NCBI GenBank assembly: GCA_900754115.1
Contig: CAAEBM010000036.1
Span: 1 to 28,887, forward strand
Direction of reading: 5' to 3'
Source: Bacilli bacterium
GTDB taxonomy: Bacteria > Bacillota_I > Bacilli_A > RFN20 > CAG-631
DNA length: 28,887 bases
The first letter of the stretch is position 1; each line of letters opens with the position of its first letter. Under the pieces are notes generated by a model. The model saw only the letters and a program-made list of their open reading frames with translations. It had not been told where the DNA came from and searched no databases. The position numbers and the translations under genes were made by a program. Shown here one piece after another: positions 6,176 through 13,725 of the stretch.

Positions 6176-8604
6176 TCTTTTTTCTTGTTTTTTGAAAAAA
6201 TAGACTTCATAATCAAAGAATCAAAAACAAGCAATAAAGATGGTAACAAAAATAAAACTAATAATATCGAAATAATCGTTCCTCTTCCTAATAAAAGTCC
6301 AATAGAAGAAATGGCTAATTCAGAAGAAATAAAACCAACTGCAAAACCGGCCACCACTAAAATCGTTCCCGATGTTAAAATCGTCGGCAAGGTGCTTTGA
6401 ATGGCTTGTTGAATGGAGGTCTTTTTATCCATTTGTTTTCTAGAATCTAAATATTTTGAAGTCAAAATAATGCCATAATCAATGGTCGCTCCCATTTGAA
6501 TGCATAGACAAATAAGATAAGACATAAAAAAGATAGAAGAATGACTTAGATAAGAAATTGCCATGGTAATATAGGTTGCTCCTAAAATGACAAAAACTAA
6601 AATAAAAGGAAGGAGTAGCGATTTAAATGTAAAAAACAAAATAATTAAAATAGCAAAAATCGTAATCAAATTGACTTTTAATAAATCCTTTTGGAAAGCC
6701 ATCTCAATATCATAAGAAACCATATTTTGTCCAGCTAATAAATTGTTTTCATGATAATATTGATTTGCTTTTTGCTTAATTAATTGAATTGCTTGTTTGT
6801 TTAATTCTTTTTGACTAGCAGAAAAAGAAAGATCTAATATCATTCTTGAATGAGTTTTACCATTAAAAGTTTGCACAGCTGTTTTGATTGTCAATCCTAA
6901 TTCTTTAAAAGAGTCAATCACATCTTTTTGATTTTGATAAAATGAAACAATATTTTCTATGAGTAGCAATTGCGATTCACTCAATAACCAATGATAATTT
7001 GGATTTTTGTCAATAAAACTTAAAACTTCAATTAAAGTCGCTTTTTCACAATTCATATCATTTAATACATTTTGAATAAAGATTTGATTGAACATCGTAT
7101 TTTCTAAATGAAGGGCATTTAAGATTTCTGCACTTCCCAATGGTTTTTCATCTAATAAAACTAAAAAATCATAAAATGTTATCACAATGTGATACGTCAT
7201 TTCACTTTCTGGGTTCAACGCTAAAAATTCATAAAATTGGAGCATTTGTTGCTCACTAATATTGAGCATAGCAGCAATCGTTTGATAATCCATTTCATCT
7301 ATCAATGATTCAATTTCTCCCATTGTAGTAATAGAGCGAACTAAGACCTGATCATTCATTTTTAAAGATTGCAATTCTTCTTTTAATGCCACTTGTTTTT
7401 GGTAATCTTGTTTCGTTTCAGCTAATGGAAACAATAAAACCATTTGATTTGATTCCCCAAAAATTTCAACAATTTCTTCACTTTGTGGATTATTTGTTTC
7501 ATAAGCAAAAAAGTAATCGTTTTTGGTTTGTAATACAAATGCGACGACAATAAGTACAATAAAAACACTAGAAAAGACATACTTTCCCTTATCTACAATT
7601 TTTACAATACCTGTTCCATTTAAAGGAAGTGCTTTATGCTTTAAGTAAAGCAAGGGTTTTTTAAACAACAAAATCAACCCAGGCATGAGGAAAAAGACCG
7701 TTAACATACTGCATAAAATTCCTTTAGATAAAACCATTCCAATATCAAAACCGATGGTAAAACTCATAAACATTAAAGCAGCTAACCCTGCAACTGTTGT
7801 AAGTGCACTAGAAAAGATAGAAAGCATGGATTGTTTTAACGCTACAGTAATGGCTTGTTTTTCTGATGGTTGCTTTTCTCTTTGCTCTTCATAGGAATGG
7901 AGTAAAATAATAGAATAATCCATCGCCAAAGCCAATTGCAAAATAGCTTGTACTGCTTGTGTAATATAAGAAATAGAACCAAATATTAAATTCGTTCCCA
8001 TATTGATTAAAATCGAAACGCCAATTACTAACAAAAAAATAACTGGTTCAAACCAAGAGTGAGAAGTAATTAATAACACAACAAAAATAATGACACAAGA
8101 TACTAATAAAATAATGCGAATTTCTTTATTGATATTTTCTTCCATTTGAATGGAATTCACACTCACACCATTTAAACTGATATGATAGTCTTGTAATAGT
8201 TCTTTAATTTTTAAAACCGTTTGTTGACTTTTTAAATCATAATCTCCTGAGTCTAATGTAATACTAATCAGTGCATAGGTGTGATTATTTTCTTGTTTAT
8301 AATCATTTAATTCATCATGACTGACAAAAGCAATTCCATCAATAGATTCTAATTGATTAACAATCGTTATGATGGTTTCTTTTGTTTCATCTTGAACCAT
8401 CACGCGAACAGAACTTGTCGTTGCAAATTCTTCTTCCATGATTTCTAATGCTTGTTTTGTTTCTGTATCTTTAGATAAATACTTGGACAAATCATAGTTA
8501 ATATTGGTATATTTCATTCCAAAAAAAGATAAAATAAACATGACAAAAAATAAACCGAAAAAAATGTATCTTTTTTTGACAATAAAATTGGCTAAACGAT
8601 GCAT
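6148..8604 (-). CDS. MMPL/RND superfamily exporter
   Basis: Large polytopic membrane protein (818 residues) of the MMPL/RND superfamily, which uses the proton gradient to move lipids, drugs or other hydrophobic cargo. It has the two-fold RND layout: TM1 (about 12-32), a first extracytoplasmic domain (about 35-165), a bundle of membrane segments (about 165-315), TM7, a long second extracytoplasmic domain (about 355-625), and a second bundle (about 625-800). Both halves carry the conserved Asp-Tyr pair in the proton-relay helix: AMDYSIILLHSYEE and ATIDYGIILTSKYLD. The cargo is unknown. It starts 15 nt after degV, so it is probably the last gene of the cysK-cysE-degV operon. A fatty-acid-binding DegV next to an MMPL exporter suggests a lipid-related role, which is inference. 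Confidence 0.85.
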   Translation of the reverse strand: MHRLANFIVKKRYIFFGLFFVMFILSFFGMKYTNINYDLSKYLSKDTETKQALEIMEEEFATTSSVRVMVQDETKETIITIVNQLESIDGIAFVSHDELNDYKQENNHTYALISITLDSGDYDLKSQQTVLKIKELLQDYHISLNGVSVNSIQMEENINKEIRIILLVSCVIIFVVLLITSHSWFEPVIFLLVIGVSILINMGTNLIFGSISYITQAVQAILQLALAMDYSIILLHSYEEQREKQPSEKQAITVALKQSMLSIFSSALTTVAGLAALMFMSFTIGFDIGMVLSKGILCSMLTVFFLMPGLILLFKKPLLYLKHKALPLNGTGIVKIVDKGKYVFSSVFIVLIVVAFVLQTKNDYFFAYETNNPQSEEIVEIFGESNQMVLLFPLAETKQDYQKQVALKEELQSLKMNDQVLVRSITTMGEIESLIDEMDYQTIAAMLNISEQQMLQFYEFLALNPESEMTYHIVITFYDFLVLLDEKPLGSAEILNALHLENTMFNQIFIQNVLNDMNCEKATLIEVLSFIDKNPNYHWLLSESQLLLIENIVSFYQNQKDVIDSFKELGLTIKTAVQTFNGKTHSRMILDLSFSASQKELNKQAIQLIKQKANQYYHENNLLAGQNMVSYDIEMAFQKDLLKVNLITIFAILIILFFTFKSLLLPFILVFVILGATYITMAISYLSHSSIFFMSYLICLCIQMGATIDYGIILTSKYLDSRKQMDKKTSIQQAIQSTLPTILTSGTILVVAGFAVGFISSELAISSIGLLLGRGTIISILLVLFLLPSLLLVFDSLIMKSIFSKNKKKDCNLKQENL

Positions 8605-8619
8605 ACCATTCCCACCCTT

Positions 8620-9504
8620 TTATAATTCTTCTTTTAATCCTTCTAAATTGATTACTCCAACCCCTAAAATGCCATTTCCAATATGTGCACCAACCGTTGG
8701 TGCAATGGTAAAAATTTCAATTCTTTTAGCATTCGGTTGTTCTTTTAAAAGTCTATTTTTTATTTCTTTAGCATCTTCTAATCTACCCGTATGGCCAACT
8801 AACAAAATAAAATTTTGATAATTTTTGGCTAAATCCAGTGTCAATTGAATACAACGTTCAATGGCTTTTTTATGTGTACGAACTTGTTCATAAGTGACCA
8901 ATTTTCCTTCTTGATTAAAAGTAATAATTGGTTTGATTTTTATAATTTCACCAATATATCCTTTAAAAGAATTTAAACGGCCACTTTTTACTAAATATTT
9001 TAAATCATCGACGACAAAAAAGGCTTTAATTTGTTGACTTAATAGCATACATTGTTGAAAAATTTCTTCAACTGAATAGTGTTTATCTGCTAAAATTTCA
9101 GCATATTTTGCACAATATCCTTGCAATAAACAAGCAAGTTTGGAGTTAAAGACATGATAGCGAATGCCAACATCTAAATCTTCAATACGCTTTTTTAATG
9201 ATTCTCCATAAGTACTTAACCCAAAAGAAATAGGAAAATGAATGATGTCCGTCGCTTTTTCAACTTTAGCTTGATCAATGGTCTTTAAAATTTCTTGTAA
9301 AGTAGGAGCCGATGTCGTGGGAATCACAGATGTCGTCTTTAATTTTTCATAAAAGGCATCGGCAGTAATATCTATTCCATCGATAAATTCTTCTTTATCA
9401 AAATAAATAGCGGTTCTTGTCAATTGAATATGATGACTAAAAGGGGCATATTCTAAACCCGAACTACAATCTGCTGTGATTTTAATTTTGTTTACTTCTT
9501 TCAT
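8620..9504 (-). CDS. DegV family fatty-acid-binding protein
   Basis: DegV-fold protein of 294 residues. Family members bind a fatty acid, and FakB-type members present it to the kinase FakA. The N-terminus has the family pattern of a strand followed by ADCSSGLE (about 11-18). The stretch TSVIPTTSAPTLQEIL (about 58-73) is the conserved Thr-Ser motif at the lipid head-group site, and FGLSTYGESL and VDDLKYLVKSGR are typical downstream signatures. No signal peptide is present, so it is cytosolic. It is translated from an ATG with GGAG upstream, 11 nt after cysE and 15 nt before the MMPL gene. Whether it is a FakB cannot be decided, since no fakA is in the window. Confidence 0.88.
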   Translation of the reverse strand: MKEVNKIKITADCSSGLEYAPFSHHIQLTRTAIYFDKEEFIDGIDITADAFYEKLKTTSVIPTTSAPTLQEILKTIDQAKVEKATDIIHFPISFGLSTYGESLKKRIEDLDVGIRYHVFNSKLACLLQGYCAKYAEILADKHYSVEEIFQQCMLLSQQIKAFFVVDDLKYLVKSGRLNSFKGYIGEIIKIKPIITFNQEGKLVTYEQVRTHKKAIERCIQLTLDLAKNYQNFILLVGHTGRLEDAKEIKNRLLKEQPNAKRIEIFTIAPTVGAHIGNGILGVGVINLEGLKEEL

Positions 9505-9515
9505 AGGGTTCTCCT

Positions 9516-10301
9516 TTACTTTTTTTCTTTTAATATGAGATCGGGCTTTTTTAAAACCACTAAAGTGTCATCTTTTACGGATTCGGTAATAAAAACATTA
9601 CTTCCAATGGTGACATTATTTCCAATAATGGTCTTTCCACCTAAAATGGAGGCGCCAGCATAAATTGTAACATTATCTAAAATCGTGGGATGTCTTTTTT
9701 CTCCTTTTAACGATTGTCCTTTTTTTAAAGATAAGGCCCCTAAAGTGACCCCTTGATAGATGCGCACATTATTGCCAACAATTGCTGTTTCGCCAATCAC
9801 AATTCCTGTTCCATGATCGATAAAGAAATAATTACCAATCTGCGCTCCAGGATGAATATCGATTCCTGTTTTTGAATGAGCCATTTCTGACATCATCCGA
9901 GGAATCATGGGAACTTTTAATAAGTATAATTCATGGGCAAGACGATAAATGGTAATCGCATAAATGCCAGGATAAGTTAAAATAATTTCATGAATATTAC
10001 TAGCCGCTGGGTCTCCTTGAAAAGTTGCCAAAACGTCCCATTCAATTTTTTTTTGAATTTCATCTAAATGATTAAAAAATTGACTAGTAATACTTTTATC
10101 ATTGCACACCTTTGAAATCTCTTTATCAAATAAAAAATAGGCTTCCTCTTTTAAACGTTTAAAATATAATTGATTTTCTTGAGGAATCGGTTCTAAATAA
10201 CCGGGATAAATATATTTAAATAAAAGTTTCAATCCTTTTTTTATGTTTGTTGAACTTGGCATTTCTTTATATTTTTTTTGACAAGTTAAAATCGTATTCA
10301 T
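9516..10301 (-). CDS. cysE: Serine O-acetyltransferase
   Basis: Catalyses acetyl-CoA + L-serine to O-acetylserine, the first committed step of cysteine synthesis. The protein has 261 residues. An N-terminal helical domain (about 1-135) precedes the left-handed beta-helix of hexapeptide repeats. The active-site signatures are GIDIHPGAQIGNYFFIDHG and GTGIVIGETAIVGNNV, including the catalytic His of DHGTG. A typical LbH tail follows (GASILGGKTIIGNNVTIGSN). The length and the long N-terminal domain resemble the EpsC-type enzymes. Its ATG overlaps the cysK stop (ATGA), which implies coupled translation. CysE and CysK usually form the cysteine synthase complex, in keeping with this arrangement. The C-terminus ends in KKPDLILKEKK. 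Confidence 0.92.
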   Translation of the reverse strand: MNTILTCQKKYKEMPSSTNIKKGLKLLFKYIYPGYLEPIPQENQLYFKRLKEEAYFLFDKEISKVCNDKSITSQFFNHLDEIQKKIEWDVLATFQGDPAASNIHEIILTYPGIYAITIYRLAHELYLLKVPMIPRMMSEMAHSKTGIDIHPGAQIGNYFFIDHGTGIVIGETAIVGNNVRIYQGVTLGALSLKKGQSLKGEKRHPTILDNVTIYAGASILGGKTIIGNNVTIGSNVFITESVKDDTLVVLKKPDLILKEKK

Positions 10302-11224
10302 AAATCCTCCTTATACAAATCTGTTGATAAATAACGTTCCCCACTATCTGCAAATAAGACAACTACTTTTTTATCGGGATGTTGTTTAGCAATATATAAA
10401 GCAGCGGCCATTGCTGCACCAGATGATATTCCCACACACAATCCCTCTTTTTTAGCTAATTCTTTACTAAATTGATATGCTTCTTCATCCGTTATAGTCA
10501 AAATTTGATCAATCACGTTTAAATCTAAAATAGAAGGCAAAAAACCAGCACCAATTCCTTGAATTTTATGACTTCCCGAAACTTTTTTTGTAAGGTAAGG
10601 AGAAGAGTGAGGTTCCACTCCGATAATTTGAACTTGAGGATTTTTTTCTTTTAAATATTTTCCAACTCCACTGATTGTTCCACCCGTTCCAATCGCTGAG
10701 ACAAAAAAATCGACTTGATGATCCATTTGATCTTCAATTTCTGGACCTGTGGTCTGATAATGTGCTAGCACATTATTGGGATTATCAAACTGGCCTAATA
10801 TAATGGAATTGGGAATTTCTTTTACTAACTCTTGAGCTTTTAAAACTGCACCAGTCATTCCTTTTTCCTTTGGAGTGAGAACGACTTTTGCACCATACGC
10901 TTTTAATAAGTTTTGTCGTTCTTGGCTCATGGAAGAGGGCATAGTGAGGATAACTGAACAGCCACGTATTGCACCATAACATGCAAGTCCAATCCCAGTA
11001 TTTCCACTTGTTGGCTCAATAATGGTATCACCCTTTTTTAATTGTTGTTTTTGAAAAGCAGCATCAATCATCCATTTAGCAACGCGATCTTTAACACTTC
11101 CAGCAGGATTAAAATATTCAATTTTTGCAAAAATTTGCACTTGATTTTCTGCATTATAATGAGAAAGTGCCACCATTGGTGTTTGACCTACACATTCAAA
11201 AAGATGTTCTTTAATTTTTTTCAT
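10298..11224 (-). CDS. cysK: Cysteine synthase (O-acetylserine sulfhydrylase)
   Basis: PLP enzyme that joins O-acetylserine and sulfide to give L-cysteine. The 308 residues match the family length. The PLP lysine is in NPAGSVKDR (Lys45), the substrate loop is SGNTG (73-77), and the phosphate-binding loop is GTGGTISGVG (about 177). The C-terminal GISSGAAMAAAL is also conserved. It is the first gene of the operon cysK-cysE-degV-MMPL, and its TGA stop overlaps the cysE start, showing that UGA ends translation in this organism. The start is an ATG with GAGGGG upstream. A promoter of good form lies at 11246-11274. No T-box or S-box leader is visible in the short leader, so control is probably by a protein repressor. 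Confidence 0.95.
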   Translation of the reverse strand: MKKIKEHLFECVGQTPMVALSHYNAENQVQIFAKIEYFNPAGSVKDRVAKWMIDAAFQKQQLKKGDTIIEPTSGNTGIGLACYGAIRGCSVILTMPSSMSQERQNLLKAYGAKVVLTPKEKGMTGAVLKAQELVKEIPNSIILGQFDNPNNVLAHYQTTGPEIEDQMDHQVDFFVSAIGTGGTISGVGKYLKEKNPQVQIIGVEPHSSPYLTKKVSGSHKIQGIGAGFLPSILDLNVIDQILTITDEEAYQFSKELAKKEGLCVGISSGAAMAAALYIAKQHPDKKVVVLFADSGERYLSTDLYKEDL

Positions 11225-11245
11225 TATAATCCCCTCATCATTTTA

Positions 11246-11274
11246 AGTATATGTTTTTTTTATTCCTACCGCAA
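11246..11274 (-). promoter_or_regulatory. Promoter of the cysK operon
   Basis: The minus strand has TTGCGG (11269-11274), a 17-nt spacer and TATACT (11246-11251), 22 nt upstream of the cysK ATG. It faces away from pepT, sharing a 119-bp divergent intergenic region. Confidence 0.6.
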
Positions 11275-11277
11275 GAA

Positions 11278-11302
11278 GAAAATATTTTAATAAAATATTT
11301 TC
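11278..11302. repeat. 11-bp inverted repeat between cysK and pepT
   Basis: gaaaatatttt and aaaatattttc form a perfect 11-bp inverted repeat with a 3-nt centre. It lies between the divergent cysK and pepT promoters, just upstream of the cysK -35 element, so it may be an operator or a weak hairpin. Its pure A/T arms could also arise by chance in this AT-rich DNA. Confidence 0.55.
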
Positions 11303-11310
11303 AAAATTTG

Positions 11311-11319
11311 TGTTACAAT
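11311..11319 (+). promoter_or_regulatory. Extended -10 element of pepT
   Basis: TGTTACAAT has the TGn extension before TACAAT, 24 nt upstream of the pepT ATG. No clear -35 is seen, which is common for extended -10 promoters. The same TGTTA(C/T)AAT form occurs upstream of hlyIII, the alcohol dehydrogenase and the nudix gene. Confidence 0.5.
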
Positions 11320-11343
11320 AAAAAAAGAAATGAGGAATATAAA

Positions 11344-12549
11344 ATGAACATTACCGAACGTTTTTTAAAATATGTCTCTTTTGACACGCAAAGTGATGAA
11401 AATTCACACTCTGTTCCTAGCAGTTCAAAACAATTAAAACTTGCTCACTACCTTGTAGAAGAGTTGCAGCAATTATCCATACAAAATGCTTTTGTCAATG
11501 AATATGGGATTGTATATGCGTTTATTGAAGCTAATAATGGTTCCAATCAATCAATTGGACTCATTGCACATATGGACACTTCACCAGATATGAGTGGAAA
11601 AAATGTCAAGCCTAGAATTATCTCTGACTATGATGGAAGTCCTATTGTCTTAAATCAAAATCTACAAATCATAATGAATCCAGAAGTCTTTGTCGATTTA
11701 AAAAAATGCCTTCACCAAGATTTAATTGTTACTGATGGAACGACTCTATTAGGAGCAGATGATAAAGCTGGAATTGCAATTATCATGGATTTTGTTGAAT
11801 ATTTAGTCAGCCATCCAGAGTATTTGCATTGTAAAATCTGTATTGCTTTTACGCCTGATGAAGAAATTGGAAAAGGAACGGACCACTTTGATGTTGCCTT
11901 TTTTAATGCTGATTTTGCTTATACTATTGATGGTGGATCCATTCACGAAATCAATTATGAAAACTTTAATGCCGCTAGCGCAGAAGTTTCTATTTATGGA
12001 AATAGTATTCATCCTGGAAGTGCAAAGGGAAAGATGAAAAATTCCATACTCATTGCACAAGAATTTAATGCACTCTTACCACAAGATGCCATCCCCTCTA
12101 AAACGGAAGGATATGAGGGATTTCATCATCTTTGTGATATTCAAGGAAATTGTGAAAAGACAATACTGAATTATATTTTACGTGATCATGACCTCAATTT
12201 GTTAACAAAACAAAAACAAGATTTTATAAAAGCTGCGGAAATTTTAAATCAAAAATATGGAAAAGAAACAATAAAGCTTGAAATTTCTGATAGTTATTAT
12301 AATATGAAAGAAGTCATTTTAAAAAATCCTTTGGTTCTTTCTAAAGTTTATCATGCGTATGAAAAGTTAAATCTTTTTTATGAAATCGTTCCGATACGTG
12401 GTGGAACAGATGGTGCACGACTATCCTATGAAGAACTTTTAACGCCAAATTTGGGCACAGGTGGGTTTTATTGCCATGGAAAATTTGAATTTGTTTCCAT
12501 CAATCAAATGCAATTGATGGTTCAAATTCTTAAAGAAATCGTTTCTTAA
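11344..12549 (+). CDS. pepT: Peptidase T (tripeptide aminopeptidase)
   Basis: Cytosolic zinc aminopeptidase of the M20 family that removes the N-terminal residue of tripeptides. The 401 residues from the chosen start fit the family (about 405-410). Metal and catalytic motifs: IAHMDTSPD (His76, Asp78), GADDKAG (Asp139/Asp140), FTPDEEIGKG (Glu173/Glu174), YTIDGGSIHE (about 193-202) and RGGTDGA near the C-terminus. The lid domain lies at about 205-320. The reading frame is open for 31 more codons upstream, but ATG 11344 has GAGGA 8 nt before it and gives the family N-terminus MNITERFLKYVSFDTQSDE. It is monocistronic, divergent from cysK, and closed by a strong bidirectional terminator. Confidence 0.95.
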   Translation: MNITERFLKYVSFDTQSDENSHSVPSSSKQLKLAHYLVEELQQLSIQNAFVNEYGIVYAFIEANNGSNQSIGLIAHMDTSPDMSGKNVKPRIISDYDGSPIVLNQNLQIIMNPEVFVDLKKCLHQDLIVTDGTTLLGADDKAGIAIIMDFVEYLVSHPEYLHCKICIAFTPDEEIGKGTDHFDVAFFNADFAYTIDGGSIHEINYENFNAASAEVSIYGNSIHPGSAKGKMKNSILIAQEFNALLPQDAIPSKTEGYEGFHHLCDIQGNCEKTILNYILRDHDLNLLTKQKQDFIKAAEILNQKYGKETIKLEISDSYYNMKEVILKNPLVLSKVYHAYEKLNLFYEIVPIRGGTDGARLSYEELLTPNLGTGGFYCHGKFEFVSINQMQLMVQILKEIVS

Positions 12550-12584
12550 AAAGACGATAAAAACATAAATTTTTAATAAAAGTA

Positions 12585-12613
12585 AAAAAGAGTTTAACAA
12601 TAAACTCTTTTTT
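12585..12613. terminator. Bidirectional terminator between pepT and the hlyIII group
   Basis: A 12-bp stem aaaaagagttta / taaactcttttt with an ACAA loop has T runs on both strands. It closes pepT on the plus strand and the 38-codon gene and hlyIII on the minus strand. Confidence 0.9.
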
Positions 12614-12652
12614 GTGTTTAATGGATTGAACAAACTATAACATTTCATCAAT

Positions 12653-12769
12653 TTATTTTTTTATTGGATGTGCAGTAAGTTTAAAAATCACTACACCATC
12701 AGGACAAACAATTGTTTTAAAATATTTATTGTCACCATTTAAAGCGGTTAAGTCTCCACCACTTCTCAC
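12653..12769 (-). CDS. Small unidentified protein (38 aa)
   Basis: A GTG at 12769 with GGAGG 8 nt upstream opens a 38-residue frame: (M)RSGGDLTALNGDNKYFKTI, then VCPDGVVIFKLTAHPIKK. The product is mixed alpha/beta in character and has one Cys; it shows no signal or membrane segment. It lies 34 nt downstream of hlyIII on the same strand and ends 40 nt before a terminator, so it is probably co-transcribed. The strong ribosome binding site and position in an otherwise empty, terminator-bounded gap support a real gene. I do not recognise a family. An in-frame remnant of a longer gene is the main alternative. Confidence 0.5.
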   Translation of the reverse strand: MRSGGDLTALNGDNKYFKTIVCPDGVVIFKLTAHPIKK

Positions 12770-12803
12770 AACTTTTTCCTCCAAAAAATAAAAGTACCTT
12801 AGT

Positions 12804-13478
12804 CTATAATAAAATCACATATTTTAAAATTGCGACATATTGCAATACTGTGCCTAAAAAAACAAATAAGTGCCAAATACTATGAATATATTTTGCTTTT
12901 TTTCCAAAAGCGTAGAAAATCACACCTACTGTATAAGAAATTCCTCCGCCTAGTAAAAACCAAAATCCAGGACCATACCATATCTTTAATAGAGGAACAA
13001 CTAAAAAAATTACACACCAACCCATGACAATATAAAGAATCATTGATAAAATCTTTATTGAGCGTTTGTGCATATTAATTGCATTAAAAGTAATTCCTAT
13101 AATAGCTGCTACCCAAACTAAAGCTAAAAGTGCAATGCCCCACCATTCATGACGGAGTAAAATGACACAAATCGGGGTATAGGTTCCAGCAATCAATAAA
13201 TAAATTGTACAATGATCAAAAATTCTAAATACTCTTTTTGCTTTATTTCTTCTTAAAAAATGATATATCGAACTCATCGTGTACAATAAAATAATACTTA
13301 ATCCATATACAATGACACTTAAAATGCTCCAACCATCGTGTCCTTTTTGAATGGTAAAAACAAGTCCTAATATTAAAGCAATTATGCCAAATGCTCCACC
13401 TACAATATGGGAAACTGCATTAAAAATTTCTTCTCCTTTTGTATAGGTCGGTAATTCTTTATTTACTGTTTTTGACAT
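12804..13478 (-). CDS. Hemolysin III family membrane protein (YqfA/TrhA-like)
   Basis: Seven-helix membrane protein of the hemolysin III / PAQR superfamily, 224 residues. Family signatures: the N-terminal EEIFNAVSHIVGGAFG with a conserved His, SSIYHFLRR in helix 3, and IWHLFVFLGT near the C-terminus with a His expected to bind zinc with the earlier ones. In B. subtilis the homologue YqfA/TrhA affects membrane energetics and lipid state. True hemolysin activity is doubtful. AAGGTG precedes the ATG by 6 nt. An extended -10 promoter (13502-13510) lies 24 nt upstream, so it can be expressed independently of the structured RNA encoded further upstream at 13553-13650. The 38-codon gene follows. Confidence 0.9.
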   Translation of the reverse strand: MSKTVNKELPTYTKGEEIFNAVSHIVGGAFGIIALILGLVFTIQKGHDGWSILSVIVYGLSIILLYTMSSIYHFLRRNKAKRVFRIFDHCTIYLLIAGTYTPICVILLRHEWWGIALLALVWVAAIIGITFNAINMHKRSIKILSMILYIVMGWCVIFLVVPLLKIWYGPGFWFLLGGGISYTVGVIFYAFGKKAKYIHSIWHLFVFLGTVLQYVAILKYVILL

Positions 13479-13501
13479 TTCTTCACCTTCTTTTGCATTT
13501 T

Positions 13502-13510
13502 ATTATAACA
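13502..13510 (-). promoter_or_regulatory. Extended -10 element of hlyIII
   Basis: On the minus strand TGTTATAAT (TGn plus TATAAT) sits 24 nt upstream of the hlyIII ATG, preceded by a short hairpin (ATCTTTT / AAAAGAT). No good -35 is present. Confidence 0.5.
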
Positions 13511-13552
13511 CTTTTATCTTTTAATAAAAAGATAAAAACAAATAAAAAAGGC

Positions 13553-13650
13553 AAAAAAAAGAACCCTAAGGTCTATCTATATCAACATTGATTTCTCAAT
13601 GGAATTGCCAATCTATAGAAACATCACTGAAGTGATGGATTTTCAATGCT
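13553..13650 (-). ncRNA. Candidate structured small RNA or leader upstream of hlyIII
   Basis: A consensus promoter (13656-13684) drives about 97 nt of noncoding sequence ending in GGGTTC and a run of eight T (13553-13560). The RNA has a hairpin CATCAC-TTCA-GTGATG, a second stem CATTGA-GAAA-TCAATG with a GNRA tetraloop extended by CAA / TTG, and outer TCTATA / TATAGA arms that can enclose it. The final stem AGACC / GGTTCT is weak. No coding frame or known RNA family is recognised. It may be a free sRNA or a riboswitch-like leader of hlyIII. Confidence 0.55.
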
Positions 13651-13655
13651 CAATT

Positions 13656-13684
13656 ATTATACCTTTTTCATTTCCATTTGTCAA
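13656..13684 (-). promoter_or_regulatory. Consensus sigma-A promoter of the candidate small RNA
   Basis: The minus strand has TTGACA (13679-13684), a 17-nt spacer and TATAAT (13656-13661), a perfect vegetative promoter. It begins 10 nt after the nfnB terminator and does not lead directly into a coding region. Confidence 0.88.
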
Positions 13685-13693
13685 CACAATTTT

Positions 13694-13725
13694 GATAAAA
13701 AAAACTGCCACATATGTAGCAGTTT
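13694..13725 (-). terminator. Intrinsic terminator of nfnAB
   Basis: On the minus strand AAACTGCTACA / TGTGGCAGTTT pair over 11 positions (one G-U) around a tiny loop and are followed by a T run. It overlaps the nfnB stop codon. Confidence 0.88.

Noticed and set aside
11225..11343. T-box or S-box riboswitch for cysK
   Set aside because: The promoter lies only 22 nt from the start codon, leaving no room for such a leader, and no conserved T-box or S-box sequence is seen.
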